Assembly: GCA_031413955.1 (NCBI GenBank)
Contig: JANOGB010000260.1
Location: 44,198 to 108,197, forward strand
Direction: 5' to 3'
DNA from: JABFRZ01 sp031413955
Lineage (GTDB): Bacteria; Planctomycetota; UBA1135; GCA-002686595
DNA: 64,000 nucleotides
The notes under the pieces were generated by a model that was given only the letters and a program-made list of their open reading frames with translations, made no database searches and was not told the DNA's origin. This document shows positions 17,145 through 28,918 of this stretch, in pieces (positions within the stretch are counted from its first letter, which is position 1; every line of letters begins with the position of its first letter). The position numbers and the translations under genes were made by a program.

Positions 17145-18932
17145 ATGGCCTCCGAAAAAGTCGCTCCGGTCGAGACCCCGTTCCCGCTCTCGACCCTGCG
17201 CCACTCCGTGTCGCACTTGATGGCCTCGGCCGTCGAGTCGCTCTTCCCCGGCGCGCAGTTCGGCTTCGGGCCGGCCATCGAGCACGGCTTCTACTACGAC
17301 TTCGAGCTGCCGCGCCCGCTGGAGGAGAGGGACCTCGAGCGCATCGAGAACGAGATGCGCCGCATGGCCAAGAAGGCCGGGCCGATGGTGTGCACGGAGT
17401 ACACGCGCAGCGAGGCCGAAGAACGACTCGCGCAGCGCGGACAGAAGTTCAAGGTCGAGGCTGTGCGCGACATCCCCGCCGGCGAGCGCATCACCTTCTA
17501 CGCGCACGCCGGCTGGGAGGACCTGTGCGAGGGTCCGCACATCGACCGCTTCGACCGGCCCTTCGCCTTCAAGCTGCAGCGCGTGGCCGGGGCCTACTGG
17601 CGCGGCGACGAGGCGAACCCGATGCTGCAGCGCGTTTACGGCACGGCCTTCTGGAGCAAAGACGACCTCGAGCGGCACCTGGCCTGGCTCGTGGAAGTCG
17701 AGCGCCGCGACCATCGCCGCCTCGGCACCGAGCTCGACCTCTTCAGCCACCACCAGGAAGCGGGCAGCGGCTTCATCTTCTGGCACCCGAACCTCGGCGC
17801 CGTGCGGCGCGAGATGGAGAAGTTCTGGTGGGAGCTGCACCAGACCCGCGGCTACATGCCGGTCTACACGCCGCACGTCTCGCGCGAGACGCTGTTCGCG
17901 GTCTCGGGGCACCTCGAGAACTACGCGGACCTGATGTATGCCCCCATGGACATCGACGAGATGCCCTATCGCGTCAAGCCCATGAACTGCCCCGGGCACA
18001 TCCTGATCTACCAGAACCGCGGGCGCAGCTACCGCGAGCTGCCACTGCGCTGGGCCGAGCTCGGCACGGTCTACCGCTACGAGCGCTCGGGCGTGCTGCA
18101 CGGCATGCTGCGCGTGCGCGGCTTCACCCAGGACGACAGCCACATCTTCTGCACTCCGGAGCAGCTCCCGGCCGAGATCGCGGGCGTGCTGGAGCTCGTG
18201 CGCACGCTGCTCACGACCTACGGCTTCGAGTTCACGGCCTATCTGGCGACGCGCCCGAAGGAGAAGTCCATCGGCAGCGCGGAGGTCTGGGAGCGCGCCA
18301 TCGCGGCCCTGCGCGAGGGCGCGGCCAAGGCCGGCATCGCGCTCGAGCTGGACGAGGGCGGCGGTGCGTTCTACGGCCCGAAGATCGACTTCAAGATGAA
18401 GGACGCTCTCGGGCGCGAATGGCAGACCTCGACCGTGCAGTGCGACTTCAACCTGCCGGAGCGCTTCGACCTCGCCTTCACGGACAAGGATGGCAGCAAG
18501 AAGCGCCCGATCATGGTGCACCGCGCGATCTACGGCTCGCTCGAGCGCTTCACCGGCGTCCTGATCGAGCACTACGGCGGCAAGTTCCCCTTCTGGCTGG
18601 TGCCGACCCAGGTGGCGCTGATCCCGATCCGGGAAGCGCACGCCGACTATTGCAGGGAGCTGGCCGCGCTCCTCACCGCGGATGGGCTGCGCGTCCAGTG
18701 CATGGACGACGCCGGGCACATGAACAAGAAGATCAAGGAAGCCACGCACCAGAAGACGCCGTTCTTGCTGATCGCGGGCGAGCGCGAGGTGGCCGAGCGC
18801 ACCGTCACCGTCCGGCAGCGCGAGCGCGAGCAGCAGTCCAGCATGCCGACCGAGAGTTTTCGCCGCGGAGCTCGCACCCTCCAGGCTTCCCGCGCGCTGG
18901 AACTCTCGGCGGCCCGTTTCGATGCGGGCTGA
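17145..18932 (+). CDS. thrS: Threonyl-tRNA synthetase lacking the TGS domain
   Basis: ThrRS charges tRNA-Thr. The 595-residue protein starts directly in the editing domain: LRHSVSHLMASAVESLFPGA supplies the H-x3-H zinc/editing motif and EDLCEGPHI the second part. The class II catalytic core follows, with RVKPMNCPGHILIYQ, motif 2 RYERSGVLHGMLRVRGFTQDD and motif 3 MVHRAIYGSLERFTGVL. The anticodon domain starts near FPFWLVPTQVALIPI. The ubiquitin-like TGS domain (about 60 residues) found at the N-terminus of most ThrRS is missing, and no in-frame TGS is seen upstream. The ATG at 17145 is the first good start. The gene stands alone between two long gaps. Confidence 0.95.
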   Translation: MASEKVAPVETPFPLSTLRHSVSHLMASAVESLFPGAQFGFGPAIEHGFYYDFELPRPLEERDLERIENEMRRMAKKAGPMVCTEYTRSEAEERLAQRGQKFKVEAVRDIPAGERITFYAHAGWEDLCEGPHIDRFDRPFAFKLQRVAGAYWRGDEANPMLQRVYGTAFWSKDDLERHLAWLVEVERRDHRRLGTELDLFSHHQEAGSGFIFWHPNLGAVRREMEKFWWELHQTRGYMPVYTPHVSRETLFAVSGHLENYADLMYAPMDIDEMPYRVKPMNCPGHILIYQNRGRSYRELPLRWAELGTVYRYERSGVLHGMLRVRGFTQDDSHIFCTPEQLPAEIAGVLELVRTLLTTYGFEFTAYLATRPKEKSIGSAEVWERAIAALREGAAKAGIALELDEGGGAFYGPKIDFKMKDALGREWQTSTVQCDFNLPERFDLAFTDKDGSKKRPIMVHRAIYGSLERFTGVLIEHYGGKFPFWLVPTQVALIPIREAHADYCRELAALLTADGLRVQCMDDAGHMNKKIKEATHQKTPFLLIAGEREVAERTVTVRQREREQQSSMPTESFRRGARTLQASRALELSAARFDAG

Positions 18933-19298
18933 GCGCGGGTAGGCCCGGTCGACCGGGGGCCGGACCCGCACCCGGGCGCCGGAAAGGAAAAGCGCTCCCG
19001 TCGCATCCGGGGCTTGGACGGGTCCGAATCACAGAGTCCATTCCAGGATGCCCCCTGCGGCAAATGCGGACTCCAGCGTTCGGCGGCCTTGATCTGAGCG
19101 GAACGGCCGTCTTTCCGCCAAAAATGGGCTGGAATCTGCATTGCCAAATCTTGGAAGTAGAGAAGAATGGTCCTCTGTCCCGTCCATCCGAGGCATTCAC
19201 GCCTTCCGGCTCCCCCTCCGTTGTCGTCCGATCTGCGGACGCGGACGTCTCGTTATCGATGACGGTCGGAAGGACGCGTCTCCATCCTTCACACACCG
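18933..19298. other. Intergenic region between thrS and the multicopper oxidase gene (366 bp)
   Basis: The region is less GC-rich than the genes around it. It begins with a short perfect palindrome CCCGGTCGACCGGG a few nt after the thrS stop, which may be part of a terminator. I see no ORF with family similarity, no tRNA and no clear riboswitch. The promoter of the oxidase gene should lie in its second half, but I cannot place it with confidence. Confidence 0.35.
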
Positions 19299-21971
<2,673 letters not shown>

Positions 21972-22027
21972 GCACGCGCGAGGGCAGGGCTCTCCCTGCT
22001 CTCGCGTCGGACGTGGGAACCGCAGCA

Positions 22028-23251
22028 ATGAAGAACCGACGCGGGGCGCTGACGATCCTGGCCGTGCTCCTGGCGGCCCGCGTGAGCTTCGCGGTTCCTG
22101 GAGATCCCGCGCCGAAGAGCGGCGCCGCGGTCTGGGGCGCCGAGTACTTCCCCAACACCCCCCTCGTCTCGCACGAGGGTCGCAACCTGCGCTTCTTCGA
22201 CGACCTCATCCAGGACAAGGTCGTGGTCGTCAACTTCATCTACACGAGCTGTCCCGACGCCTGTCCGCTCGAGACCGCCAAGCTCACCGAAGTGCAGGCC
22301 TTGCTCGGGGATCGCGTCGGCCAGGACGTGTTCCTGTACTCGATCTCGATCGACCCCGAGCGCGACACGCCCGAGGTCCTGCGCGAGTACGCGGAGCGCT
22401 TCCAGACCGGGCCGGGTTGGTTGTTCCTGACCGGGCAGGCGGACGACATCCGACTGCTGCGCCAGAAGCTGGGCCTGCTGGGCAGGGAAGGCGACACGAA
22501 GCTCTCGGACCACACCCTCAACCTGCTCATCGGCAACCAGGCCACGGGCCAGTGGATGAAGCGCTCCGCGATGGAGAACCCCCACCTCCTGGCGACGCAG
22601 ATCGGGAGCTGGCTCTCCAACTGGAGCCTTCCGCCCGAGCCCGGCCTCGACTACGCCGATGCGCCCGAGCTGCGCAGCATCACGCGCGGCGAGAGCCTGT
22701 TCCGCACGCGCTGCTCCTCGTGTCACGCGATCGGCGCGGAGGACGGGCTCGTGCGCCAGGGCCCGGACCTCTTGGGCGTGACCGAACGGCGCGAGCGCGC
22801 CTGGCTCGCGCGCTGGCTGGCCGAGCCCGACGCGATGCTGGCCGAGCGCGATCCGATCGCACTCGAGCTCTTCGCGGCCTACCGCAATCTGCCCATGCCG
22901 AACATGCGCCTCAACGCGCTCGAGGTGGAGTCCCTGATCGAGTACATGGCCGAGGAGACCGAGTGGTTCCTCGGAGAGAGTGCCGCCGAATCGGTAGCGA
23001 TCGAGGTCGAGGAACCGCCGCCTTGCTGCCTGAAGGGCGACGAGCTCGTGCTGGGCGAGAGCACAGGCACGCTCTCGCCCTCCGAGCCGGTCGAATCCTT
23101 CACTGCTTCGGAGGGCGAGGGAAGCTCGCCGACGGCATCCGTGGGCCGAGCGGCTCTTCTCCCGACGAAGTCACTCCTGCTGTGCACGGGACTGAGCCTC
23201 GCGCTCGGCCTCTTCGGTGGGCTCCTGCGCCGGCGCGAGCTGCAGATCTGA
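22028..23251 (+). CDS. SCO1/SenC copper-chaperone domain fused to cytochrome c, C-terminal membrane anchor
   Basis: The protein has 407 residues from the ATG at 22028, which starts a good signal peptide (MKNRRGALTILAVLLAARVS). An upstream GTG at 21968 overlapping the oxidase stop is an alternative. The SCO/thioredoxin-like domain (about 40-195) has the copper-binding C75-P-D-A-C79 and H162. A c-type cytochrome follows with C229-S-S-C-H233 and a Met ligand near 290-293. An acidic linker, one membrane helix (LLPTKSLLLCTGLSLALGLF) and a basic end RRRE close it. SCO proteins deliver copper or reduce thiols of copper sites. Paired with the oxidase, it may metallate it or shuttle electrons to or from it (inference). 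Confidence 0.85.
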   Translation: MKNRRGALTILAVLLAARVSFAVPGDPAPKSGAAVWGAEYFPNTPLVSHEGRNLRFFDDLIQDKVVVVNFIYTSCPDACPLETAKLTEVQALLGDRVGQDVFLYSISIDPERDTPEVLREYAERFQTGPGWLFLTGQADDIRLLRQKLGLLGREGDTKLSDHTLNLLIGNQATGQWMKRSAMENPHLLATQIGSWLSNWSLPPEPGLDYADAPELRSITRGESLFRTRCSSCHAIGAEDGLVRQGPDLLGVTERRERAWLARWLAEPDAMLAERDPIALELFAAYRNLPMPNMRLNALEVESLIEYMAEETEWFLGESAAESVAIEVEEPPPCCLKGDELVLGESTGTLSPSEPVESFTASEGEGSSPTASVGRAALLPTKSLLLCTGLSLALGLFGGLLRRRELQI

Positions 23252-23303
23252 CCGAACAAGCCACGGAAAGTTGGTCCTCGGCCCTGTGGGAGGAGATGCA
23301 CGC

Positions 23304-23930
23304 CTAGGTCGTGGTGCGCGCCCGTTGTCCCTTCCGCCTGGTTTTTTTCTCGCTCTTCCTGGGGGTGGGATGCACGACTCCTGCCTTGGTCTTGCCGTGC
23401 TTTTTCTCGCGCGAGATGCGCCATTCGGGCGGGAAGGGCGACTCCCACACCAGGACTGCAAGCACCTGGACCGTGATCTGGGGGTAGTTCCGCGATGGGA
23501 TCACCCAGGGCCGGCGTGACCGTGCTACGGAAGTGCTGATGAGGATGGGGTATCCGTGATCGCAGCAGACGAACTTGCAGTTGTGCTTGTTGTAGGCGAG
23601 AGCCACGACGTTGTCGGGATCGATCGTGAGCCCGAAGCCCGGCTCGGGCTCCAGGGCATCGACGTGCTCCTTCACGACCTCGGCTACCTCGTTCTCAGGC
23701 TTGTGGTAGTCGTACGTCTCGAGCTCGATCTCGTCCCAGCCCTTGAGCTGATCCAGGTCGAAGACGCTGTCGATCTGTCTCCAGATCTCACGCTTCACCT
23801 CCAACTTCTGGTCCTGCGACAGGGTCAGGAAGAAACCCAGGGAGGGTTCGAGGAAACGCCACATCAGCATCAGCTTCGCCGGAACGTAGATCTCTTCCTC
23901 GTGCTTGCCCTTGGTTTTCCTGGTAGTCAT
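23304..23930 (-). CDS. Unknown protein downstream of the kinase-FGE gene
   Basis: This 208-residue protein starts MTTRKTKGKHEEEIYVPAKL, is acidic in the middle, and ends in a strongly basic tail (RKSEKKTRRKGQRARTTT). A Cys cluster (CKFVCCDHG) around residue 130 might bind metal. I recognise no family. It has a good ribosome site (AAAGGAACCGAA before the ATG) and begins 11 nt after the kinase gene, so it is very likely the third gene of the sigma-kinase operon and a possible substrate or effector. The end converges with the SCO/cytochrome gene. Confidence 0.6.
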   Translation of the reverse strand: MTTRKTKGKHEEEIYVPAKLMLMWRFLEPSLGFFLTLSQDQKLEVKREIWRQIDSVFDLDQLKGWDEIELETYDYHKPENEVAEVVKEHVDALEPEPGFGLTIDPDNVVALAYNKHNCKFVCCDHGYPILISTSVARSRRPWVIPSRNYPQITVQVLAVLVWESPFPPEWRISREKKHGKTKAGVVHPTPRKSEKKTRRKGQRARTTT

Positions 23931-23941
23931 TTCGGTTCCTT

Positions 23942-26194
23942 TCAGTGAGTCGTTTGGCGGGTATCGAAGGGAACTGCGCTCTTCGCGCAGCGGAAGCCGA
24001 GTGTCTGGATGGCTCCCTGGTCGTCCGCAGGACCGTAGAAGGATATGTCGATGGTCCAGCCGCCCATGGGCAGGTTGAAGCCGCCGCCCTTGAGCACGTG
24101 AGTCTCCCAGCTGGGCTCGACGGTCCCGTCGTCCCTCCAGGAGTACCAGAGCGATTCGGTCCATTCCTGGGCATTGCCCAGCACATGATGCAGACCGAAC
24201 GGGCTGCGGCCGCTCTCCATGGAGTCCACGGGCACGCAGTTCTCGAGGTAGTTCTCGTAGCGACGATCGAAGGCACGGTACACCCGCCCTACGATGGCGT
24301 GCTCGGAGGCGGAGGGATCCTGCCCATCGGCCGAGTCGAGCTGCCAGGGCAGTTCGAAACCCTCCAGGCCGCGCGCAGCCTTCTCCCACTCCCACTGCGT
24401 GGGCAAACGCTTGCCGGCCCATTCCGCGTAGTCGCGCGCATCGAAGAAGGAGACCCCGGTGACGGGCAGAGTCGGCCAGCTCGCGGGCAGCGCCTTCCAT
24501 TCGCTCGACCCTTCCGCAGGCCACAGAGCGGGCCAACGGTGTCCCGAAGCCCGCAGAAACTCGAGGTACAGGCCGTTCGAGACTTCATGGCGATCGATGG
24601 TGAAGGCGGGGAGCGCCACCGCTTGGCGGATCTGGTGGGGCGGACAGCTCGGGCCGCCCGCTGTCCACCCGAACACGAACTCGCCCGCGGGAACCGCCAC
24701 CATCGCTGCGGCCGACGATTCGACGACCGTAGCGCTCGCGCGGATGATCGCCCTGAGTTCGTAGACCTTTCCAGTCGTCGCGATGTGGCGCGTGAGCTCG
24801 CTGAATCCCACGCCCGGCGCATCGATGACGAAGCGGTGCAGCCCCAGGGGGACGCGCATTGCTCGCAGTGGAACTCGGCCGAGCTCGAGCGCGGGAGGCA
24901 GGGTCGGGGAAAGGGGGTCGAGCCGTACATCCCAGACGGTGGCGCCGTCGTGGCCGGGTGCTTCGACGGTCACGAGGGCCCCTTCGGCAGCTCGTAGGGT
25001 TCCGCTCAGCCTCCAGCCCAAGATGCCACCCACGAAGACCAGCGAGCTCCCGGCGAGGAGCTTCCTGTGGCGCAGGGCGAAGCGGCGTGCGAGCTCCAGG
25101 GGCGAGGGCGGGCGAGCCTGGATCGCCTCGTGCGAGAGGAAGCGTGCGAGGTCGTCGCGGAACGCGGCCGCGTCGGGGTATCGATCGGCGGGAGCCTTCG
25201 CCATCGCCGTCATGCAGATCGTTTCCATGTCGCGCGGCACGCGGTGGTTCAACTTGCGGATCCGCACCGGCTCCTTCTGCAAGAGGTTGCTGATCACCTC
25301 CTGCGAGGTCTTGCCTTCGAAGGGGCGCTGGAGGGTCAGGAGCTCGTAGAGCACTACGCCCAGCGAGTAGATGTCCGTGCGATGGTCGACTTTGTGCCTG
25401 TGCGCGCGCGCCTGTTCGGGGCTCATGTAGTGCGGCGTCCCGACGATGTCGCCCGAGGTCGAGAGGCTGCCCTGCTCCTCGTCGCGCGCCAGGCCGAAGT
25501 CGACGATCTTGATGTGGCCCTCGCGATCCAGCAGCAGATTGCTGGGCTTGACGTCGCGGTGCACGATTCCGTGCTGGTGCGCACTGTGGAAGCCGTCGGC
25601 CGCCTGGCGCATCTTCTCGGCCACGGCCCGGAAGTAGTCCGAAGCATGGCTGCTCGGCAGGTGTGCGCGCTCGTCGCCGCGGGCGCCGAGATCCGCGCGC
25701 AGGCGCTTGAGCTCGTCGGCCAGGTTGAGGCCGTCGACGTACTCCATGGCGAAGTAGCGCATGCCGCGCTCCTCGCCCACGGTCAGGACCGCGACGACGT
25801 TGGGGTGCTGCAAGCGCGCCGCGGCGCGCGCCTCGCGCTGGAAGCGCTCGACCTGGCGTGGCGTGAGCGCGAAGCTCGCCGGCAGGATCTTCACCGCCAC
25901 GATGCGCTTCAGCGGCCGCTGCAGCGCGCGGTACACGACGCCCATGCCGCCGCGGCCGATCTCTTCGAGCAGCGTGAAGTCGCCGAGCTCGCGCCCGGCC
26001 GCCGGCTCGTCGAGCGGCGGCGGCTCCAGGAACTCCTTGGCCGAGGTCGCGGCGAGCATCTTGCGCACCTCGACCAGGAGCTCCGGATCCGGACACTCGC
26101 GCGCCAGGAACGAATCGCGCTCGGCCGCGTCCAATGCGCTCGCGGCCTCGTACAGGCGCAGGATCGCATGCCAGCGCTCGGGCGTCAGGCTCAT
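23942..26194 (-). CDS. Membrane Ser/Thr protein kinase fused to an FGE-sulfatase (SUMF1-like) domain
   Basis: The protein has 750 residues. The N-terminal 70 form a helical region common in ECF-linked kinases. The Hanks-type kinase (72-355) has IGRGGMGVVY, K102, H212-R-D-V-K-P-S-N and D232-F-G, so it should be active. One membrane helix (about 378-395) is followed by an extracytoplasmic stretch and, from 498 to 745, a formylglycine-generating-enzyme-like fold: VPAGEFVFG, IDRHEVSNGLYLEF, PVTGVSFFDARDYAEWAGKRLPTQWEWEKAA in two parts, GNAQEWTES and LGFRCAK. Such domains may sense ligands or modify sugars or cysteines. The ATG overlaps the sigma stop (ATGA), so the kinase is coupled to the sigma factor it presumably controls. 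Confidence 0.9.
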   Translation of the reverse strand: MSLTPERWHAILRLYEAASALDAAERDSFLARECPDPELLVEVRKMLAATSAKEFLEPPPLDEPAAGRELGDFTLLEEIGRGGMGVVYRALQRPLKRIVAVKILPASFALTPRQVERFQREARAAARLQHPNVVAVLTVGEERGMRYFAMEYVDGLNLADELKRLRADLGARGDERAHLPSSHASDYFRAVAEKMRQAADGFHSAHQHGIVHRDVKPSNLLLDREGHIKIVDFGLARDEEQGSLSTSGDIVGTPHYMSPEQARAHRHKVDHRTDIYSLGVVLYELLTLQRPFEGKTSQEVISNLLQKEPVRIRKLNHRVPRDMETICMTAMAKAPADRYPDAAAFRDDLARFLSHEAIQARPPSPLELARRFALRHRKLLAGSSLVFVGGILGWRLSGTLRAAEGALVTVEAPGHDGATVWDVRLDPLSPTLPPALELGRVPLRAMRVPLGLHRFVIDAPGVGFSELTRHIATTGKVYELRAIIRASATVVESSAAAMVAVPAGEFVFGWTAGGPSCPPHQIRQAVALPAFTIDRHEVSNGLYLEFLRASGHRWPALWPAEGSSEWKALPASWPTLPVTGVSFFDARDYAEWAGKRLPTQWEWEKAARGLEGFELPWQLDSADGQDPSASEHAIVGRVYRAFDRRYENYLENCVPVDSMESGRSPFGLHHVLGNAQEWTESLWYSWRDDGTVEPSWETHVLKGGGFNLPMGGWTIDISFYGPADDQGAIQTLGFRCAKSAVPFDTRQTTH

Positions 26195-26769
26195 CCGATC
26201 TCCGCCCGTAGCCAGGCGCGCGTGGCGGCCCAGCGCCGTTCCAGCGTGCGCAGTGGCATGTCGACGGCACGCGCGGTGTCCTCGAGCGAGAGTCCGCCGA
26301 AGAAGTGCAGCTCCACCACGCGCGCCATGTCCGCATCGAAGATGGCGAGCTTCCGGAGCGCCTCGTCCAGCGCCAGGAGATCGACCGCGCGCTCCTCGAA
26401 GGCCACGTGGATCTCGTCGATGGGCAGGCGTTCGCCCGGCGGCAGGCGCTTGATCCGGCCGCGCGCGCGCGCGTGGTCGACCAGGACGCTGCGCATGGCG
26501 GTCGAGGCCAGCGCCAGGAGGTGCGTGCGGTCGGCGCTCTCCAGCCGCTCCTGCCCGAAGAGCTTGAGGCACGCCTCGTGAACCAGAGCCGTGGCCTGGA
26601 GCGTCAGGTCGCGCGGCTGGCCGCGCATGAAACGCTCGGCTCGAGCCCGCAGCTCCGTGTACAGCTCCGCCAGGAGCCCGTCTCGACTGCACCCATCCGA
26701 CAAGCCTGCGCGGGGGAATGCACCGCTCCCCCCTCCTCCGTGGCCATTGTGAAGCGAGCTGGCGAACAT
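26191..26769 (-). CDS. ECF-type sigma factor paired with the kinase
   Basis: From the ATG at 26769 (MFASSLHNGH) the protein has 192 residues; the ORF is open further upstream to 26874. Region 2 is ELRARAERFMRGQPRDLTLQATALVHEACLKLF in part, with ALASTAMRSVLVDHARARGRIKR following. Region 4 ends VVELHFFGGLSLEDTARAVDMPLRTLERRWAATRAWL in part. This pattern is that of the ECF group often found next to Ser/Thr kinases in planctomycetes and acidobacteria (TIGR02999-like). It probably directs RNA polymerase to a small regulon after phosphorylation by the neighbouring kinase; that link is inference from the overlap. Confidence 0.85.
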   Translation of the reverse strand: MFASSLHNGHGGGGSGAFPRAGLSDGCSRDGLLAELYTELRARAERFMRGQPRDLTLQATALVHEACLKLFGQERLESADRTHLLALASTAMRSVLVDHARARGRIKRLPPGERLPIDEIHVAFEERAVDLLALDEALRKLAIFDADMARVVELHFFGGLSLEDTARAVDMPLRTLERRWAATRAWLRAEIG

Positions 26770-26927
26770 GGGAAGGGGGGAAGCGGTGTCGCCTTGGCGG
26801 CGGGTTCCCCCTCGGACACCGAGTTTCCCCCTCGGCTGACGGATAACACGTCCGTCGTCCGACGGCGCCGCCATCCTTTCCCGTCTTTTCTCGGTACTCG
26901 CCGCGGTCCGTCAGTGGACCCGGCGAA

Positions 26928-27647
26928 TCACGAACTCAGGGCCCGTTCCAGCGCGCTGCCGATCTTGCGCTGCAACGTCCGCCAGCGCGCCCGGTCGCCG
27001 CGCGCGAAGCGCTGGTTGATCTCGAACTCGATGCCGAGGTAGCGGGTCTTCGGGAATTCGGCGCGCAGGGTCGTGGTGAGCCCGTCCGAGACGCCCGAGT
27101 AGGGCTCGTTCATGTCGATCTTGAGCTCCGGCAGCTCGCTCTGCAGTGCGGCCCGCAGCGCGCGGCAGAAGCGCCCTTCGGCCGCCCGCGCGGGGTCGAA
27201 GAGCAGGCCTACGTCGGTGCGGCGCGATTCGCCGCGCAGCTTGGGCGTGAAGCTGTGCACGCTGAAATGGAGCACGCTCTGGCCGCGCTCGAGCCGCTCC
27301 TCGAGACAGCGCCGCACGGCGTGGCGATAGGGCTCCCAGTAGCGCGCCAGCAGGGCCAGGCGTTCCTTCTCCTCGAGCCGCAGGGCGTACTCGGAGAACA
27401 GGGTCGGCGAGGGTAGCGAGCGGTTGAGGTCGACCAGCAGGCGCGTGACGACGCCGCGGAAGAGCGGCGCTTCGAACTGGCGCGCGAGGTGCCGCGCCAG
27501 CTCCAGGGCGCCCGGGTCCCAGCCGCGGTGGGAGTCGAGCAGGGCCTCGCGCCGGCGGAAGAGCTTCTGGTAGCGGAACGGCACGCGCTTGGACGCATGC
27601 TCCGAGGTCAGGACGAGCCCGCTGACATGGACACCGTTGCGCGTCAT
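26928..27647 (-). CDS. N-formylglutamate amidohydrolase-like enzyme
   Basis: Enzymes of this family (HutG2/COG3741 type) are zinc-dependent and release formate or cleave an amide from N-acyl glutamate-like compounds. The 239-residue protein has VLTSEHASKRVPFRYQ, DSHRGWDPGALELARHLARQF, LLVDLNRSL, FSVHSFTPKLRGESRRTDVGLLFDP in parts, MNEPYSGVSDGLT and LGIEFEINQRF. The E-H-A and S-V-H-S-F-T-P blocks are the family landmarks with likely metal ligands. It is the last gene of a four-gene overlapping operon. Its ATG overlaps the GCS2 stop (ATGA). Its partners suggest it acts on a ligase product rather than in histidine breakdown. Confidence 0.82.
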   Translation of the reverse strand: MTRNGVHVSGLVLTSEHASKRVPFRYQKLFRRREALLDSHRGWDPGALELARHLARQFEAPLFRGVVTRLLVDLNRSLPSPTLFSEYALRLEEKERLALLARYWEPYRHAVRRCLEERLERGQSVLHFSVHSFTPKLRGESRRTDVGLLFDPARAAEGRFCRALRAALQSELPELKIDMNEPYSGVSDGLTTTLRAEFPKTRYLGIEFEINQRFARGDRARWRTLQRKIGSALERALSS

Positions 27648-28918
27648 CCGTCGTCGCCGAACAGCCGGCCCTCCTCGAGACAGCCGCACAGGTCGTGGTA
27701 CGCGGCCTGCAGGCGGGCCCGGGAGGGGGACGGGCCGAGCGCCGTCAGGATGCGCTGCGAGAGCGTGCCGTGGCGCGCGATGGTTTGCAAAGGCCGCAGG
27801 AGCTCCTCGTCGCTCGCGGGGTGCGTGGCGACGGTGGAATCGAGCAGCGCCACCCACAGCTCGCCCAGGGTCGGGAGCCCGCCGCGCCGCCAGCCCAGGG
27901 CGCGCGCGAAGGCGGGGTCCTGGACGCGCGCGGCCGGGCCGGAGCGGATGGCCGCATGCAGGAGCTCCGCCAGGGGCTGCGTGGGATGAGCGCGCTGCTC
28001 GGCGGCCGAGCTCCAGCGTTCCTCGCACAGGGCCCGGATCACGCAGGTGAGCGCCCAGGCGACGCTGACGTCGGCGCGCGGGCACTCCTGCGTGTCGGTC
28101 AGGCGCAGCTCGAGCGCGTCGCGGTCGAAGCGCGCGATCGCGCCGCGCGCGTTGAGCCACTCCCCCTCGAGGGTGCCGGTCGGCTCGATCGCCGCCACGG
28201 CGGCGCCGAGCGGCGCCAGGATCTCGCGCTGGTAGGCCTCGCGCGCGAACACGGGTTCGGGGATCACCGCCCCGATCATCAGCGGGACCCGCACGCTGTT
28301 CAGGCGGTAGACCTCCAGGCGCTGGTCCAGGAGGCCGGTCGTGCGGCCCTCCATCAGCGGCGTGCTGGCGGCCAGGGCCGGCACGAGCGGCAGCACCAGC
28401 CGCGCCGCCGCGTGCAGGCGGCCGAACTCCTCGTCGTCGCCGAAGGAGAGGTTCAGGTGCACGCTCTGCAGGTTGGCCCAGCCGTGCCGATGGCAGTCGA
28501 ACACCTCGTTGTAGGTGCGGTAGACCTCGGCGTACTCGAAGGGCCACAGCTCCGTCTCCGTGCGCGGATCCATCCACGGATGCATCCCGGTCGGCATCAG
28601 GCGCGCGCCGAGCGCGGCAAGCCGGGCGTTCAGCTCGCGCACGTTCTCCTGGAAGGCGGCGGCCACGCCCGCCAGGCTGCGCTCGGGGAGACTCGTCTTG
28701 AGCTCGAGCACGTGCCGTACCAGCTCGTTCGACCAGGAGATGCGCCCGTTGTGGTGGTCGCCGCTGTGGTTGCCGCTGGCCGCGAACAGGACCTGGTCCG
28801 CGATCGGGCGCACGTCGAGCGTGGCCCGGTCCACGATCACCAGCTCGAGCTCGAGCCCGATGCCCTCGAGCAGCCCGAGGCGTTCGGATTGCTCCGGCCG
28901 CTCGAGCGGCTCAGCCAC
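27644..28918 (-). CDS. Glutamate-cysteine-ligase family (GCS2) amide-forming enzyme
   Basis: The 424-residue protein belongs to the GCS2/YbdK family of ATP-dependent carboxylate-amine ligases related to glutamine synthetase. Signs are the opening LGLLEGIGLELELVIVD (the metal-binding E-x-E strand), the L-K-T pattern VLELKTSLPERSL, RLMPTGMHPWMDP, LQSVHLNLSFGDDEEF, and later NSVRVPLM and GTLEGEWLNARGAIARFDRDALELR in two parts. It likely joins an amino acid to a gamma- or alpha-carboxylate. The start overlaps the ATP-grasp stop by 8 nt, and the stop overlaps the next ATG. Having both this ligase and an ATP-grasp ligase in one operon suggests two successive couplings. Confidence 0.85.
   Translation of the reverse strand: MAEPLERPEQSERLGLLEGIGLELELVIVDRATLDVRPIADQVLFAASGNHSGDHHNGRISWSNELVRHVLELKTSLPERSLAGVAAAFQENVRELNARLAALGARLMPTGMHPWMDPRTETELWPFEYAEVYRTYNEVFDCHRHGWANLQSVHLNLSFGDDEEFGRLHAAARLVLPLVPALAASTPLMEGRTTGLLDQRLEVYRLNSVRVPLMIGAVIPEPVFAREAYQREILAPLGAAVAAIEPTGTLEGEWLNARGAIARFDRDALELRLTDTQECPRADVSVAWALTCVIRALCEERWSSAAEQRAHPTQPLAELLHAAIRSGPAARVQDPAFARALGWRRGGLPTLGELWVALLDSTVATHPASDEELLRPLQTIARHGTLSQRILTALGPSPSRARLQAAYHDLCGCLEEGRLFGDDG

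Noticed and set aside
24000..24800. A plus-strand frame opposite the FGE domain
   Set aside because: It has no motif, while the minus-strand frame carries the complete FGE pattern.
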